A stretch of DNA of 64,000 nucleotides from the NCBI GenBank assembly GCA_014584315.1, contig JACTNA010000018.1, positions 186,001 to 250,000 on the forward strand. Direction: 5' to 3'. Made by a program: the position numbers and the translations under genes. Below the pieces are notes generated by a model that made no database searches, had not been told where the DNA came from, and saw only the letters and a list, made by a program, of their open reading frames with translations. Positions 34,577 through 41,772 of this stretch are shown piece by piece (position 1 is the first letter of the stretch; each line of letters starts with the position of its first letter). This DNA comes from Planctomycetota bacterium (GTDB lineage Bacteria; Planctomycetota; Phycisphaerae; Phycisphaerales; UBA1924).

Positions 34577-34626
34577 GGGTGATCAGCCCTTTGCTGCATC
34601 GTGCCGGCGGCAGGGTGGCGCCGACA

Positions 34627-34989
34627 TTAGCTTCGCTCCGCCGCCGCCGACGCGGAGAGTTTGAGGTCGGCAATCTGAACCATGAGTACCTTCATGCCGC
34701 GATCGCTTCCCTTGGAGTGACGTTCTCCCCGCTCAAAGTACGCGGCCTCACCCGCGCGGAGTTCAACGCGACGGCCGTCGCCACCCGCGACCCAGCCCGA
34801 CCCTTCGACTATGATGAACAGCTGACCGAAACCGGTCGGGTGTTCGCCGATTTGGCCGCCGGGTTCGAACAGCAGCCAATGCACATGAGCCTCGCCATCA
34901 CCGTCAGCAAGGAGCCGACTGGACGCACCCGTGGCCGCAAACAGGCTGATCGGCTCAGCATCAGCAGGGGAGAGCCGGATCAATCGCAT
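34627..34989 (-). CDS. Cupin-domain protein
   Basis: 120 residues. A single cupin barrel: HVHWLLFEPGGQIGEHPTGF (motif 1 region, His/Glu ligands partly conserved), GQLFIIVEGSGWVAGGDG and GEAAYFERGERHSKGS (motif 2 with a terminal His). The substrate is unknown. The ATG at 34989 (MRLIRLSPADA) gives a compact cupin; the longer frame upstream is low complexity. The 16-nt word GGCAGGGTGGCGCCGA occurs near both ends of the gene (about 34610 and 35006). Confidence 0.75.
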   Translation of the reverse strand: MRLIRLSPADAEPISLFAATGASSRLLADGDGEAHVHWLLFEPGGQIGEHPTGFGQLFIIVEGSGWVAGGDGRRVELRAGEAAYFERGERHSKGSDRGMKVLMVQIADLKLSASAAAERS

Positions 34990-35389
34990 GTTGACGACTC
35001 CCAACGGCAGGGTGGCGCCGAGGTTCTCGCGCCGTGCCGACGAGATCGGCCCTGCAATCTCGGTGTTCCCGTCCCCGCGACGCGACGCACGCCGCTGCCG
35101 CCGAGCGACGCCTTGTTGCGCCACCAGCCTTTGGCGAGCATACCAGACCGCGAATCCTCCTCCAACCCTCTCCGTGGGCCTGCCGGGCCTGACCTCGACG
35201 CGGCAAGGCCCAAACGCCGGAGTCGTCCAAGCCCGCCGCAGCAACCTGCGCGGAGCGCAACGCGCCCCGCCCGTCGGCACGCCACGGCACCGAGATCGCA
35301 GAGCCGATCTCGGCGGCACGAATCGGACTTCCCGGCGTCACCCCGCCGGAATCGAGAACTGCCCAGCCGTCCCGGAACAGCGCACGAAA
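34990..35389. other. Gene-free stretch left of the integrated element
   Basis: No supported gene. The DNA is GC-rich and the open frames look like non-coding shadows. A small stem (GAGATCG/CGATCTC near 35293-35313) is visible. This is chromosomal flank up to the attachment core. Confidence 0.4.
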
Positions 35390-35411
35390 TGCCCCCCGAA
35401 GGACTCGAACA
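35390..35411. repeat. attL core, tRNA-3'-end-like
   Basis: 22 bp starting TGCCCCCCGAAGG and ending ACTCGAACA, identical to 43061-43082. Read on the minus strand it gives TTCGAGT, CCTTC, GGGGGGC, A: the T-loop, T-stem 3' half, acceptor 3' half and discriminator of a tRNA. The complementary T-stem and acceptor halves are not present beside either copy, so no intact tRNA is here. Confidence 0.75.
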
Positions 35412-35767
35412 CCTGCGGTTTCCTTCGGGAAATGCGGGGGTTTCTGAATCGGGCGGCAGCAAATCCGGCAACAAAGGGGGTGGTTTTGTTTTGGTCCCCC
35501 GACGCCCCCGGCGACGCCCACCGATCCCGAGTTGGCGGCGGTAGTCGCGGCATGGCCCGACCTGCCCCCGGCGATCCGGGCGGGTGTGCTGGCGCTGGTG
35601 AAGGCGGCGACCCCCACAACGCCCCCCACGGCCCCGAGCGGGCCGGCTGGCGGGACGGGTGGCCCGACGACGTTAAGGTACTCCCGACCGAACCCGCGCC
35701 CCAAGGGCTGCGGGAACGGTCGCGGCACGGGACAGAGTTTGTTTCTCCAACCGGAAGGCGGCGACGC
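35412..35767 (+). pseudogene. Left-end region resembling an integrase C-terminal tail
   Basis: No clear gene start. One frame reads through the core as PPEGLEH, then LRFPSGNAGVSESGGSKSGN, and stops at 35544. A second frame encodes DPELAAVVAAWPDLPPAIRA then GVLALVKAA (about 35523-35610), a phrase I associate with the C-terminus of planctomycete tyrosine integrases. In the circular form this DNA would follow the integrase gene directly, so it may be the former or alternative end of that protein, now frameshifted. Confidence 0.4.
35452..35473 (+). repeat. Internal 22-bp repeat, left copy (candidate arm-type site)
   Basis: Begins GGCGGCAGCAAATC and ends CGGCAACA; identical to 42927-42948. It lies 40 bp inside the left attachment core. 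Confidence 0.6.
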
Positions 35768-36031
35768 ATGGAACGGATCGCGGTGGTGGACGGGCTGACG
35801 CTGGCGGCGGTCTTGGACCGGATCGCCGGCGGTGGGCGGGTGGTGCTGACGTATGGCGGCGACGACGTGGCGGTAGTGGTCCGGCCCGACGACCTGAGCG
35901 ACGCGGCGACGGCGTACCTGCTGGAAGCGTTGGAGCGGGTGGACCTGTCCGACCTGCTGGCGAAGTTGGACGCCCCGCACCCTGTCACCCCGAACGGTCG
36001 CCCCCAAAGCCCCCCGGCGGGGGTTTCCTGA
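35768..36031 (+). CDS. Phd/YefM-like small protein of the element
   Basis: 87 residues: MERIAVVDGLTLAAVLDRIA, then GGGRVVLTYGGDDVAVVVRP and a helical region ending in a Pro-rich tail. The pattern (helix, then VxLTxxGxxVAVVVxxxDL) resembles Phd/YefM-type antitoxins or transcriptional autoregulators. No matching toxin is adjacent, so an antitoxin role is only a possibility. A GGAAGGCGG stretch precedes the ATG. Confidence 0.55.
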   Translation: MERIAVVDGLTLAAVLDRIAGGGRVVLTYGGDDVAVVVRPDDLSDAATAYLLEALERVDLSDLLAKLDAPHPVTPNGRPQSPPAGVS

Positions 36032-36068
36032 ATCGACGGCCCAAACTGACCCACGGAAGGGTATCACG

Positions 36069-36707
36069 ATGAACACGAACGAACACGCCCACGCCCCACG
36101 CCCGAAGTTTGACACCCTGTTCGCCGATCCCCGGCACTATCGCGGCGACCTGCGGCTGATGCGCACGGCGATCCGGCGCGGCTGGTTGAACGATGCCCCG
36201 CAAGCGGATCGGGATGCGCTGGTGGCCCGGTTTGAGCAAGCATCCGACGAACGGCGAGCCGACGACCCGGATACGCGGAACTTCCGGGCGCTGCTGGGCG
36301 AGTGTTACGCGATGATCGAACTGGAACGCGCGGACCAAGACCCGCTGCTACGGGCGCTGCGCTATTCGTGGGCTGGTGAACTGACCGACCGCAACACGGG
36401 CCGGCCCCGCGAGCGGTGGCACGTTGCGGACTACCCCAACCGGATCGACGCCAACGAACTACGCCGGCGGGCGAAGGCGGACGGGACGGACCTGCGGACC
36501 CTTCACGCGATCGACGTGCGGCCCGCTGACAAGCCCGACGACCCCGGCGAGCGGATCGCCCTGGCGGTGGTCGCGGACGCCCGATACGGCTGGCGGGTGT
36601 GGCTGGTGTGTCCCCGCTGCAAGTGTCGGCGGGTGCACCTGTATCCCGTGCGGGCTGGCGTGCGGTGTCGGAAGTGTGCGGGCATCGCATACGCGGACGG
36701 CGAATAA
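36069..36707 (+). CDS. Element protein with C-terminal zinc ribbon
   Basis: 212 residues, function unknown. The first ~100 residues are helical, with an RHYRGDLRLMRTAIRRGWL phrase. The C-terminus (residues ~178-206) has CPRCKCRRVHLYPV then CRKCAG, a four-cysteine zinc ribbon that may bind DNA or protein. GGAAGGG is 8 nt before the ATG. Similar proteins occur next to DUF3987 genes in other planctomycete elements, from general familiarity with such islands. Confidence 0.7.
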   Translation: MNTNEHAHAPRPKFDTLFADPRHYRGDLRLMRTAIRRGWLNDAPQADRDALVARFEQASDERRADDPDTRNFRALLGECYAMIELERADQDPLLRALRYSWAGELTDRNTGRPRERWHVADYPNRIDANELRRRAKADGTDLRTLHAIDVRPADKPDDPGERIALAVVADARYGWRVWLVCPRCKCRRVHLYPVRAGVRCRKCAGIAYADGE

Positions 36708-36819
36708 TCACGGAAACGGGCATCGGGATTGATCCCCCGATGAACGGATCGGGCTGGGGTCTTGGCGCTCACTCGCCCCAAGACCCCGCCCGACCGGCCC
36801 GAGAAAGGCGAGTGAACCA

Positions 36820-37995
36820 ATGGCAAGGAAGCCCGCGCCGACGAAGGCGCACGAACCGGAAGCAAGCCCCGCCGATCAAGCGTTCGGTGCGGCCCGCGCG
36901 TTTGTTGAACACCTGGCGACGCTGGCGTATCACGCCCGACACTTTCAACCACGCCCCGACAAGCCGGACGCATGGCAAGACCCGGCGATGACCTACGCGA
37001 TGGCGTTCGTGGCGTGGTTCGACCTGTCGCACCTGCTGACGCCGGCGGTTCGCACCGAAGCCCGCCGGGTGTATCCGCCCGGTTCGCCGGCGATCAGGTT
37101 GGGCAAGGCGAAGCCGACGCCCACGGTGATCGAAGCGGTGGCCGATGAGTTGGGCGTCTACTTCCGAAACACGGTGTACGCGGGCCGGCGGCATCCGTTG
37201 GAACCTGACCGCGAGCGGGTAGCGGACGAAGCGAAGGCCCGCGCGACGGCCCGACAAGTCGCCCAAGGCAAGCCGGCGGAACCGTTCGGCTGGGGCGCGG
37301 ACTTCGATGAACTGATGAAGAAAGAAACCCGCGCGGCGGTGCGGGAACGGCTGGGGATCAAGACGCTGGGCGATGGTTGGATGCTGATGGTGGACGAATG
37401 GAAGAAACAAGACCGCGAGCGGGGAGAGTCGGCGCTATCTCTGCTGCGGTGCGGTTCGATTGACTTCGACGACCTACAGACGCAACTGATACGCGAAGCC
37501 GAAGCGGTGATCGCGGCGGCGAGCAAGCCCAACGCCCCGACGATCGACCCCGCGATACTGGCCCGGCTGGAAGCGGCTGTGGCTGGGCTGCCTGCGGTGT
37601 TGGAGGGAAACCGCGCCGGGTTTGAGCGCGTCGCGGGCGTGATCGAATCACTGGGCGCACGGGATGACGACGAAGCCCCGGCGGCGAAGTTGCCCGAGTT
37701 GAAGGCCCACGATCGGCAAGCGTGGCAACTAGCAACCCTTCACGGGATGACCCAAGACAAAGTGGCGTTGGCGTTGAACAAGGAACACGGGACGACCTAC
37801 ACCCAAGGGCAAGTGTCGCGGATGATCGCCCGCGCCAAGGCCCACGCCGACGCGAACGGGCTGGCCGAGAAAGTGGCGGGACCGATCGACCGACCCCGCA
37901 CCGTTGACCCTGGACGGCTGGAACTTGGGGCGAGAGTCGATAAGCGGAAGCCCCGCCCGAGCGATATGGCGCGGGTGAATGACGACGACGAATAG
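36820..37995 (+). CDS. Element HTH protein (sigma-70 region 4-like)
   Basis: 391 residues. The N-terminal two thirds are helical and charged, with no clear catalytic motif (AFVEHLATLAYHARHFQP, MTYAMAFVAWFDLSHLL). The region ~290-350 has HDRQAWQLATLHGMTQDKVA then LNKEHGTTYTQGQVSRMIAR, a helix-turn-helix like sigma factor region 4 or a transposon-encoded regulator. The tail is basic. It may control element gene expression or replication. An AAAGG site precedes the ATG. Confidence 0.65.
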   Translation: MARKPAPTKAHEPEASPADQAFGAARAFVEHLATLAYHARHFQPRPDKPDAWQDPAMTYAMAFVAWFDLSHLLTPAVRTEARRVYPPGSPAIRLGKAKPTPTVIEAVADELGVYFRNTVYAGRRHPLEPDRERVADEAKARATARQVAQGKPAEPFGWGADFDELMKKETRAAVRERLGIKTLGDGWMLMVDEWKKQDRERGESALSLLRCGSIDFDDLQTQLIREAEAVIAAASKPNAPTIDPAILARLEAAVAGLPAVLEGNRAGFERVAGVIESLGARDDDEAPAAKLPELKAHDRQAWQLATLHGMTQDKVALALNKEHGTTYTQGQVSRMIARAKAHADANGLAEKVAGPIDRPRTVDPGRLELGARVDKRKPRPSDMARVNDDDE

Positions 37996-38119
37996 CGATT
38001 GGTATGCGCTCAAAATGCCCTGTTTTCTGCGGGGTATGCGCGGGTATGCGCTGTGATTCGTGGATATGCGCCGGCAACGAAGGGAAGCCCAATGCGGCCC
38101 CCCGCCCGGAGTATCCACG

Positions 38120-38320
38120 ATGGAACAAGAAACGGAACTGCTGACGGCCCGAGAGTTGGCGAAGCGCCTGCGCGTGTCGCCCGAAACTGTCCGGGCGTGG
38201 GCGCGGCGCGGGTGCATCCCGACGCTGCGGCTATCGCCCAAAGTGATCCGCTACAGCGCCGAAGCGGTGTTGGCGGCACTGTCCGCCACGCCGGCGAAGG
38301 GGGTGGCGCGTGGCAAGTGA
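38120..38320 (+). CDS. Excisionase-like HTH protein 1
   Basis: 66 residues: LLTARELAKRLRVSPETVRA, WARRGCIPTLRLSPKVIRYS, a MerR/HTH_17-type winged helix as in phage excisionases (recombination directionality factors) and small DNA-binding regulators. The ATG at 38120 is chosen; a longer GTG frame from 38060 is low complexity. The next gene starts 11 nt before its end, so the two are coupled. Confidence 0.75.
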   Translation: MEQETELLTARELAKRLRVSPETVRAWARRGCIPTLRLSPKVIRYSAEAVLAALSATPAKGVARGK

Positions 38321-38519
38321 CACAAACACCCCGACGACGACGGCCCCGCTGCTGGTGGACCGGCGCGAAGCCGGACGGCTGCTGGGCGTGTCGCCCGGCA
38401 CGATCGACAACTTGCGGACACGCGGCGAACTCCCGAGCGTGAAACTGCTGTCGCGTCGGCTGTTCGACGTGGCGGACCTGCGGCGGTACATCGAAGCGCG
38501 GAAGGGGGTAGGCCAGTGA
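38310..38519 (+). CDS. Excisionase-like HTH protein 2
   Basis: 69 residues from a GTG: LLVDRREAGRLLGVSPGTID, NLRTRGELPSVKLLSRRLFD, again an HTH_17-type domain. It overlaps the previous gene by 11 nt and the next small gene by GTGA. Two different excisionase-like proteins in tandem suggest that one acts as directionality factor and the other as regulator; which is which cannot be told. Confidence 0.75.
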   Translation: MASDTNTPTTTAPLLVDRREAGRLLGVSPGTIDNLRTRGELPSVKLLSRRLFDVADLRRYIEARKGVGQ

Positions 38520-38689
38520 ACACGCCCCCAAGAAACGACGCGGCCCCGCTGGCGGGCGGGGCTGGCGTCAATGGTCCGAACACTTCACCCGATTCTACGG
38601 CGGTGGTGGCGAGCGGGCGGAAGCGCAAGACCCGTAGCAACTGCCCCGCGACGGTGTGGGTGCTGTCCGAGTTTGCACCCAAGCCGTAA
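38516..38689 (+). CDS. Small element protein (57 aa)
   Basis: Starts with a GTG that overlaps the previous stop as GTGA. The product begins VNTPPRNDAAPLAGGAGVNG and ends RKRKTRSNCPATVWVLSEFA PKP: a disordered N-terminus and a basic C-terminus. Function unknown. Tight coupling upstream and a start only 12 nt downstream for the replication protein support it. Confidence 0.5.
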   Translation: MNTPPRNDAAPLAGGAGVNGPNTSPDSTAVVASGRKRKTRSNCPATVWVLSEFAPKP

Positions 38690-38700
38690 GGGGGTGCGGC

Positions 38701-41187
38701 ATGAGCGACCCCGTACAACGAATCCTGACGGCCCTACGCGAACACGGACACGAACCCCGCAAGGCGGGCGCGGGCTGGTGCTGCAAGTGTCCGGCCCACG
38801 ATGATCGGAACCCTTCCCTGTCGATCCACGCCGGCGACGACGGGCGGGCGCTGGTGAACTGCCACGCCGGTTGTACCGTCGATGCGGTGTGCGGAGTGAT
38901 CGGGCTGCGGCCCGCTGACCTGTTCATCCCTGACCCGAGCCGGCGCAACGGACACGCGCCCAAGACCCGGCGACGTGGCGACGGCGACGAAACTACACGG
39001 AAGCCCGCACGCGGCGGGGATTCTGTCACCGTCGCCAGTGACGCCACGGGCGGGCGCACGTTCCCCACGGCCCGCGACGCGGTGGCCGAGTTGGAGCGGC
39101 GGCACGGCGCGCGATCGACGACCTGGACCTACCACGACGCCGGCGGCGATCCGGTGGGGCTGGTGGTGCGGTGGAACACGCCCACCGGGAAAGACGTGCG
39201 CCCGGTGTCGCGGAAGGCGGACGGATCGGGCTGGTGCATCGGCGGGATGCCCACGCCACGCCCGTTGTACGCCCTTCCTGACCTGCTGGCGACGCCGGCG
39301 GCGCGGGTGTTCATCGTCGAAGGCGAGAGAGCGGCGGACGCGGCCCGAGCGGTTGGGCTGCTGGCGACGACAAGCCCGCACGGGTCGAAGTCGGCGAGCA
39401 AGGCGGATTGGTCCCCGGTGGCTGGGCGTGAAGTGGTGATCCTCCCCGACCACGACGACGCCGGCGAGCGGTACGCCGACGACGTGGCGCGGCTGGCGAC
39501 GGCTGCGGGCGCGAAGTCGGTGCGGGTGGTGCGATTGGTTGAACTGTGGGCAGGGATGCCCGAAGGCGGCGACATGGCGGACCTGGTGGAGCATCGCGGC
39601 GGGGACGTTGACCCGATCCGCGCCGAAGTCGAAGCCCTGACGGACAAGACCGACGCGGACACGGTGACACCGGAAGCCCCGGCGGTCCCCGCGTTCACGC
39701 CCTTCCCCGCTGACGTACTGCCCGAGCCGATTCGGGGATTCGTCACCCAAGCGGCGAAGGCGATCGGGTGCGATGCGTCTTACATCGCCCTGCCCCTGCT
39801 GTCGGGGCTCGCGTCGGCGATCGGCAACACCCACCGGATCGCGTTGAAGCGTGGGTGGACCGAGCCGGCGATTGTGTGGACGGCGATCGTGGGCGATAGC
39901 GGTACGGCGAAGTCGCCCGCGCTGGAGTTGGGTCTACGCCCGATCCGCAAGCGGCAACACGACGCGATGAAGGAACACGCGGAAGCGATGAAGCAACACG
40001 CCGACGCGCTGGCGATGCACGAACGCGACGCGGCACACTGGAAGAAATCCAAGTCGGACACGCCCCCGCCGGCCAAGCCCGAAGCGCCGATCGCGGATCG
40101 GTGTTGGACCGACGACGCGACGACCGAAGCCCTGGCGGTGCTGCTGCAACAAAACCCGCGCGGGCTGCTGATGGTGCGGGATGAACTCGCCGGGTGGTTC
40201 AACTTCGACCGCTACGCCGGCGGCAAGGGCGGCGGGGACGCGGCGAAGTGGCTGGAAATGTTCGGCGGTCGCCCGATGGTGGTGGATCGCAAGACGGGCG
40301 GCACGTTGTACGTCCCCCGCGCGGCGGTGTCGATCGCCGGTGGCATCCAACCGGAAACCCTGCGGCGGGCGCTGGGGCAGGAACACCGGGATAACGGGCT
40401 GGCGGCGCGGCTGCTGCTGACCTGTCCCCCGCGCAAGCCAAAGCGGTGGACCGAAGCGGACGTGAACGCGGACACCGAAGCGGCGGTGGCGCTGGTGTTC
40501 GATCGGCTGTTCGGGCTGACGCCGGAAACCGACGACGACGGGGACGAACGGCCCCGGCTGGTGACGCTGGCCGATGACGGGAAGCGGGCGTGGGTGACGT
40601 TCTACAACGAACACGCCGGCGAGCAAGTGAACCTGTCGGGCGACGAAGCGGCGGCGTGGTCGAAGTTGGAGGGGTACGCGGCGCGGCTGGCGCTGGTGGT
40701 TCACCTGACCCGCTGGGCGGCGGGTGACGCCACGCTACGCGATGCGTCGCGGGTCGATGAGGCGAGCATCGCGGCGGGCGTGGTGTTGGCCCGGTGGTTC
40801 GGTGACGAAGCCCGGCGCGTCTATGCGATCCTGGGGGAGTCGGACGAAGGGCGCGAATCCCGCCGGTTGGCGGAGTGGATCGAACGCAAGGGCGGCACGG
40901 CGACGGTGCGCGACCTGACACGCGGCCCACGCGAGTATCGGGGCGATCCCGAGCGGGCGGCGAAGGCGCTGGGCGAACTGGTGGCGGCGGGTGTCGCGGT
41001 GTGGGTTCACGATGACCACGGCCCCAAGGGCGGGCGTCCGACCGATCGGATTCGGCTGGTGTCGCGGCGTGGTGACACCGGCGACGGCGACGAAACCCCC
41101 GTGAACGCCGGGAATCGCGTGGGTTCTGTCACCGTCGCCACGGTCGCCAAGCCCACGAACGCCGGCGACGGCTGGGGGGAACTGTGA
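38701..41187 (+). CDS. Replication protein: CHC2-like zinc finger, TOPRIM and DUF3987 ATPase
   Basis: 828 residues. An N-terminal primase-type zinc finger (WCCKCPAHDDRNPSLSI, then NCHAGC) is followed by a TOPRIM domain (VFIVEGERAADAARAVG near 215, VVILPDHDDAGERYA near 255). The C-terminal ~480 residues are a DUF3987 helicase-like domain with a P-loop GDSGTAKSP (~400) and RGLLMVRDELAGWF. This order matches primase-helicases of phages and integrative elements, so it likely starts replication of the excised form. The C-terminal tail is low complexity. Confidence 0.85.
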   Translation: MSDPVQRILTALREHGHEPRKAGAGWCCKCPAHDDRNPSLSIHAGDDGRALVNCHAGCTVDAVCGVIGLRPADLFIPDPSRRNGHAPKTRRRGDGDETTRKPARGGDSVTVASDATGGRTFPTARDAVAELERRHGARSTTWTYHDAGGDPVGLVVRWNTPTGKDVRPVSRKADGSGWCIGGMPTPRPLYALPDLLATPAARVFIVEGERAADAARAVGLLATTSPHGSKSASKADWSPVAGREVVILPDHDDAGERYADDVARLATAAGAKSVRVVRLVELWAGMPEGGDMADLVEHRGGDVDPIRAEVEALTDKTDADTVTPEAPAVPAFTPFPADVLPEPIRGFVTQAAKAIGCDASYIALPLLSGLASAIGNTHRIALKRGWTEPAIVWTAIVGDSGTAKSPALELGLRPIRKRQHDAMKEHAEAMKQHADALAMHERDAAHWKKSKSDTPPPAKPEAPIADRCWTDDATTEALAVLLQQNPRGLLMVRDELAGWFNFDRYAGGKGGGDAAKWLEMFGGRPMVVDRKTGGTLYVPRAAVSIAGGIQPETLRRALGQEHRDNGLAARLLLTCPPRKPKRWTEADVNADTEAAVALVFDRLFGLTPETDDDGDERPRLVTLADDGKRAWVTFYNEHAGEQVNLSGDEAAAWSKLEGYAARLALVVHLTRWAAGDATLRDASRVDEASIAAGVVLARWFGDEARRVYAILGESDEGRESRRLAEWIERKGGTATVRDLTRGPREYRGDPERAAKALGELVAAGVAVWVHDDHGPKGGRPTDRIRLVSRRGDTGDGDETPVNAGNRVGSVTVATVAKPTNAGDGWGEL

Positions 41188-41633
41188 ACCCGCACCCTCC
41201 CAACCCCCACGAACTCGCCCCGCTGCTGCTGGCCCTTGGGCGGGCGGGGATCGAACTGGCCCCGCACCCGACCGACGCGGGCCGGCTGCGGCATCGCCCG
41301 GCGGACCTGCCCCCCGACCTGTCGTCGCGGCTGCGGATACACCGGGCGGCGGTGGTGGGGCTGCTGGTGGACGGGTACGCCCCCGCCGGCGATGACGCGG
41401 GGTACGTCTTGGGCGAACGGCTGGGCGTGGCCGATGGGTTGGGGATGCCCACGCACCCCGGATCGGTGGCGTGGCTGGTGGCGGTCGGGGAGTCGATGGG
41501 GTGTAGTTGCGGCGTAGCAACGGGTGGGGTACACTTGGGGCATGGCGAAACTGACGAACGCGATTCGGGCGGCGGTGAAGGCGAGCGATCAAACGCCCTA
41601 CGCGATCGCCAAGGGTGCGAACGTGGCCCGTAG
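41184..41633 (+). CDS. TubC-like docking-domain protein of the element
   Basis: 149 residues. The GTG start overlaps the preceding stop (GTGA). The N-terminal ~60 residues (ELAPLLLALGRAGIELAPHP, then RLRIHRAAVVGLLV) resemble the TubC N-terminal docking fold that is common in planctomycete mobile elements. The rest is Gly-rich with three Cys. The last 92 nt overlap the XRE gene in another frame, so the true end may be misjudged if there is a sequencing error. Confidence 0.55.
   Translation: MNPHPPNPHELAPLLLALGRAGIELAPHPTDAGRLRHRPADLPPDLSSRLRIHRAAVVGLLVDGYAPAGDDAGYVLGERLGVADGLGMPTHPGSVAWLVAVGESMGCSCGVATGGVHLGHGETDERDSGGGEGERSNALRDRQGCERGP
41530..41535 (+). promoter_or_regulatory. -10-like box (TACACT) of the XRE gene
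   Basis: TACACT inside the TubC-like frame with a 6-nt gap to the XRE ATG at 41542. The element thus uses the same promoter form as the host. Confidence 0.4.
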
Positions 41634-41769
41634 TCAACTGTCGCGGCTACTGAGCGGTGAAAGCGGGATGACGGTGGACACGATCGAACGGCTGGCGGAC
41701 TACCTGGGGTTGCGAATCACGATCGAACCCAAGGGCCGCACGAAGGGCAAGACCACGAAGGGACGGTGA
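41542..41769 (+). CDS. XRE-family transcriptional regulator
   Basis: 75 residues: a five-helix Cro/C1-type HTH (AIRAAVKASDQTPYAIAKGA, NVARSQLSRLLSGESGMTVD, TIERLADYLGLRI) with a short basic tail. It lies 3 nt before the integrase start, so it probably controls integrase expression. Its predicted promoter lies within the upstream gene. Confidence 0.8.
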   Translation: MAKLTNAIRAAVKASDQTPYAIAKGANVARSQLSRLLSGESGMTVDTIERLADYLGLRITIEPKGRTKGKTTKGR

Positions 41770-41772
41770 CGC

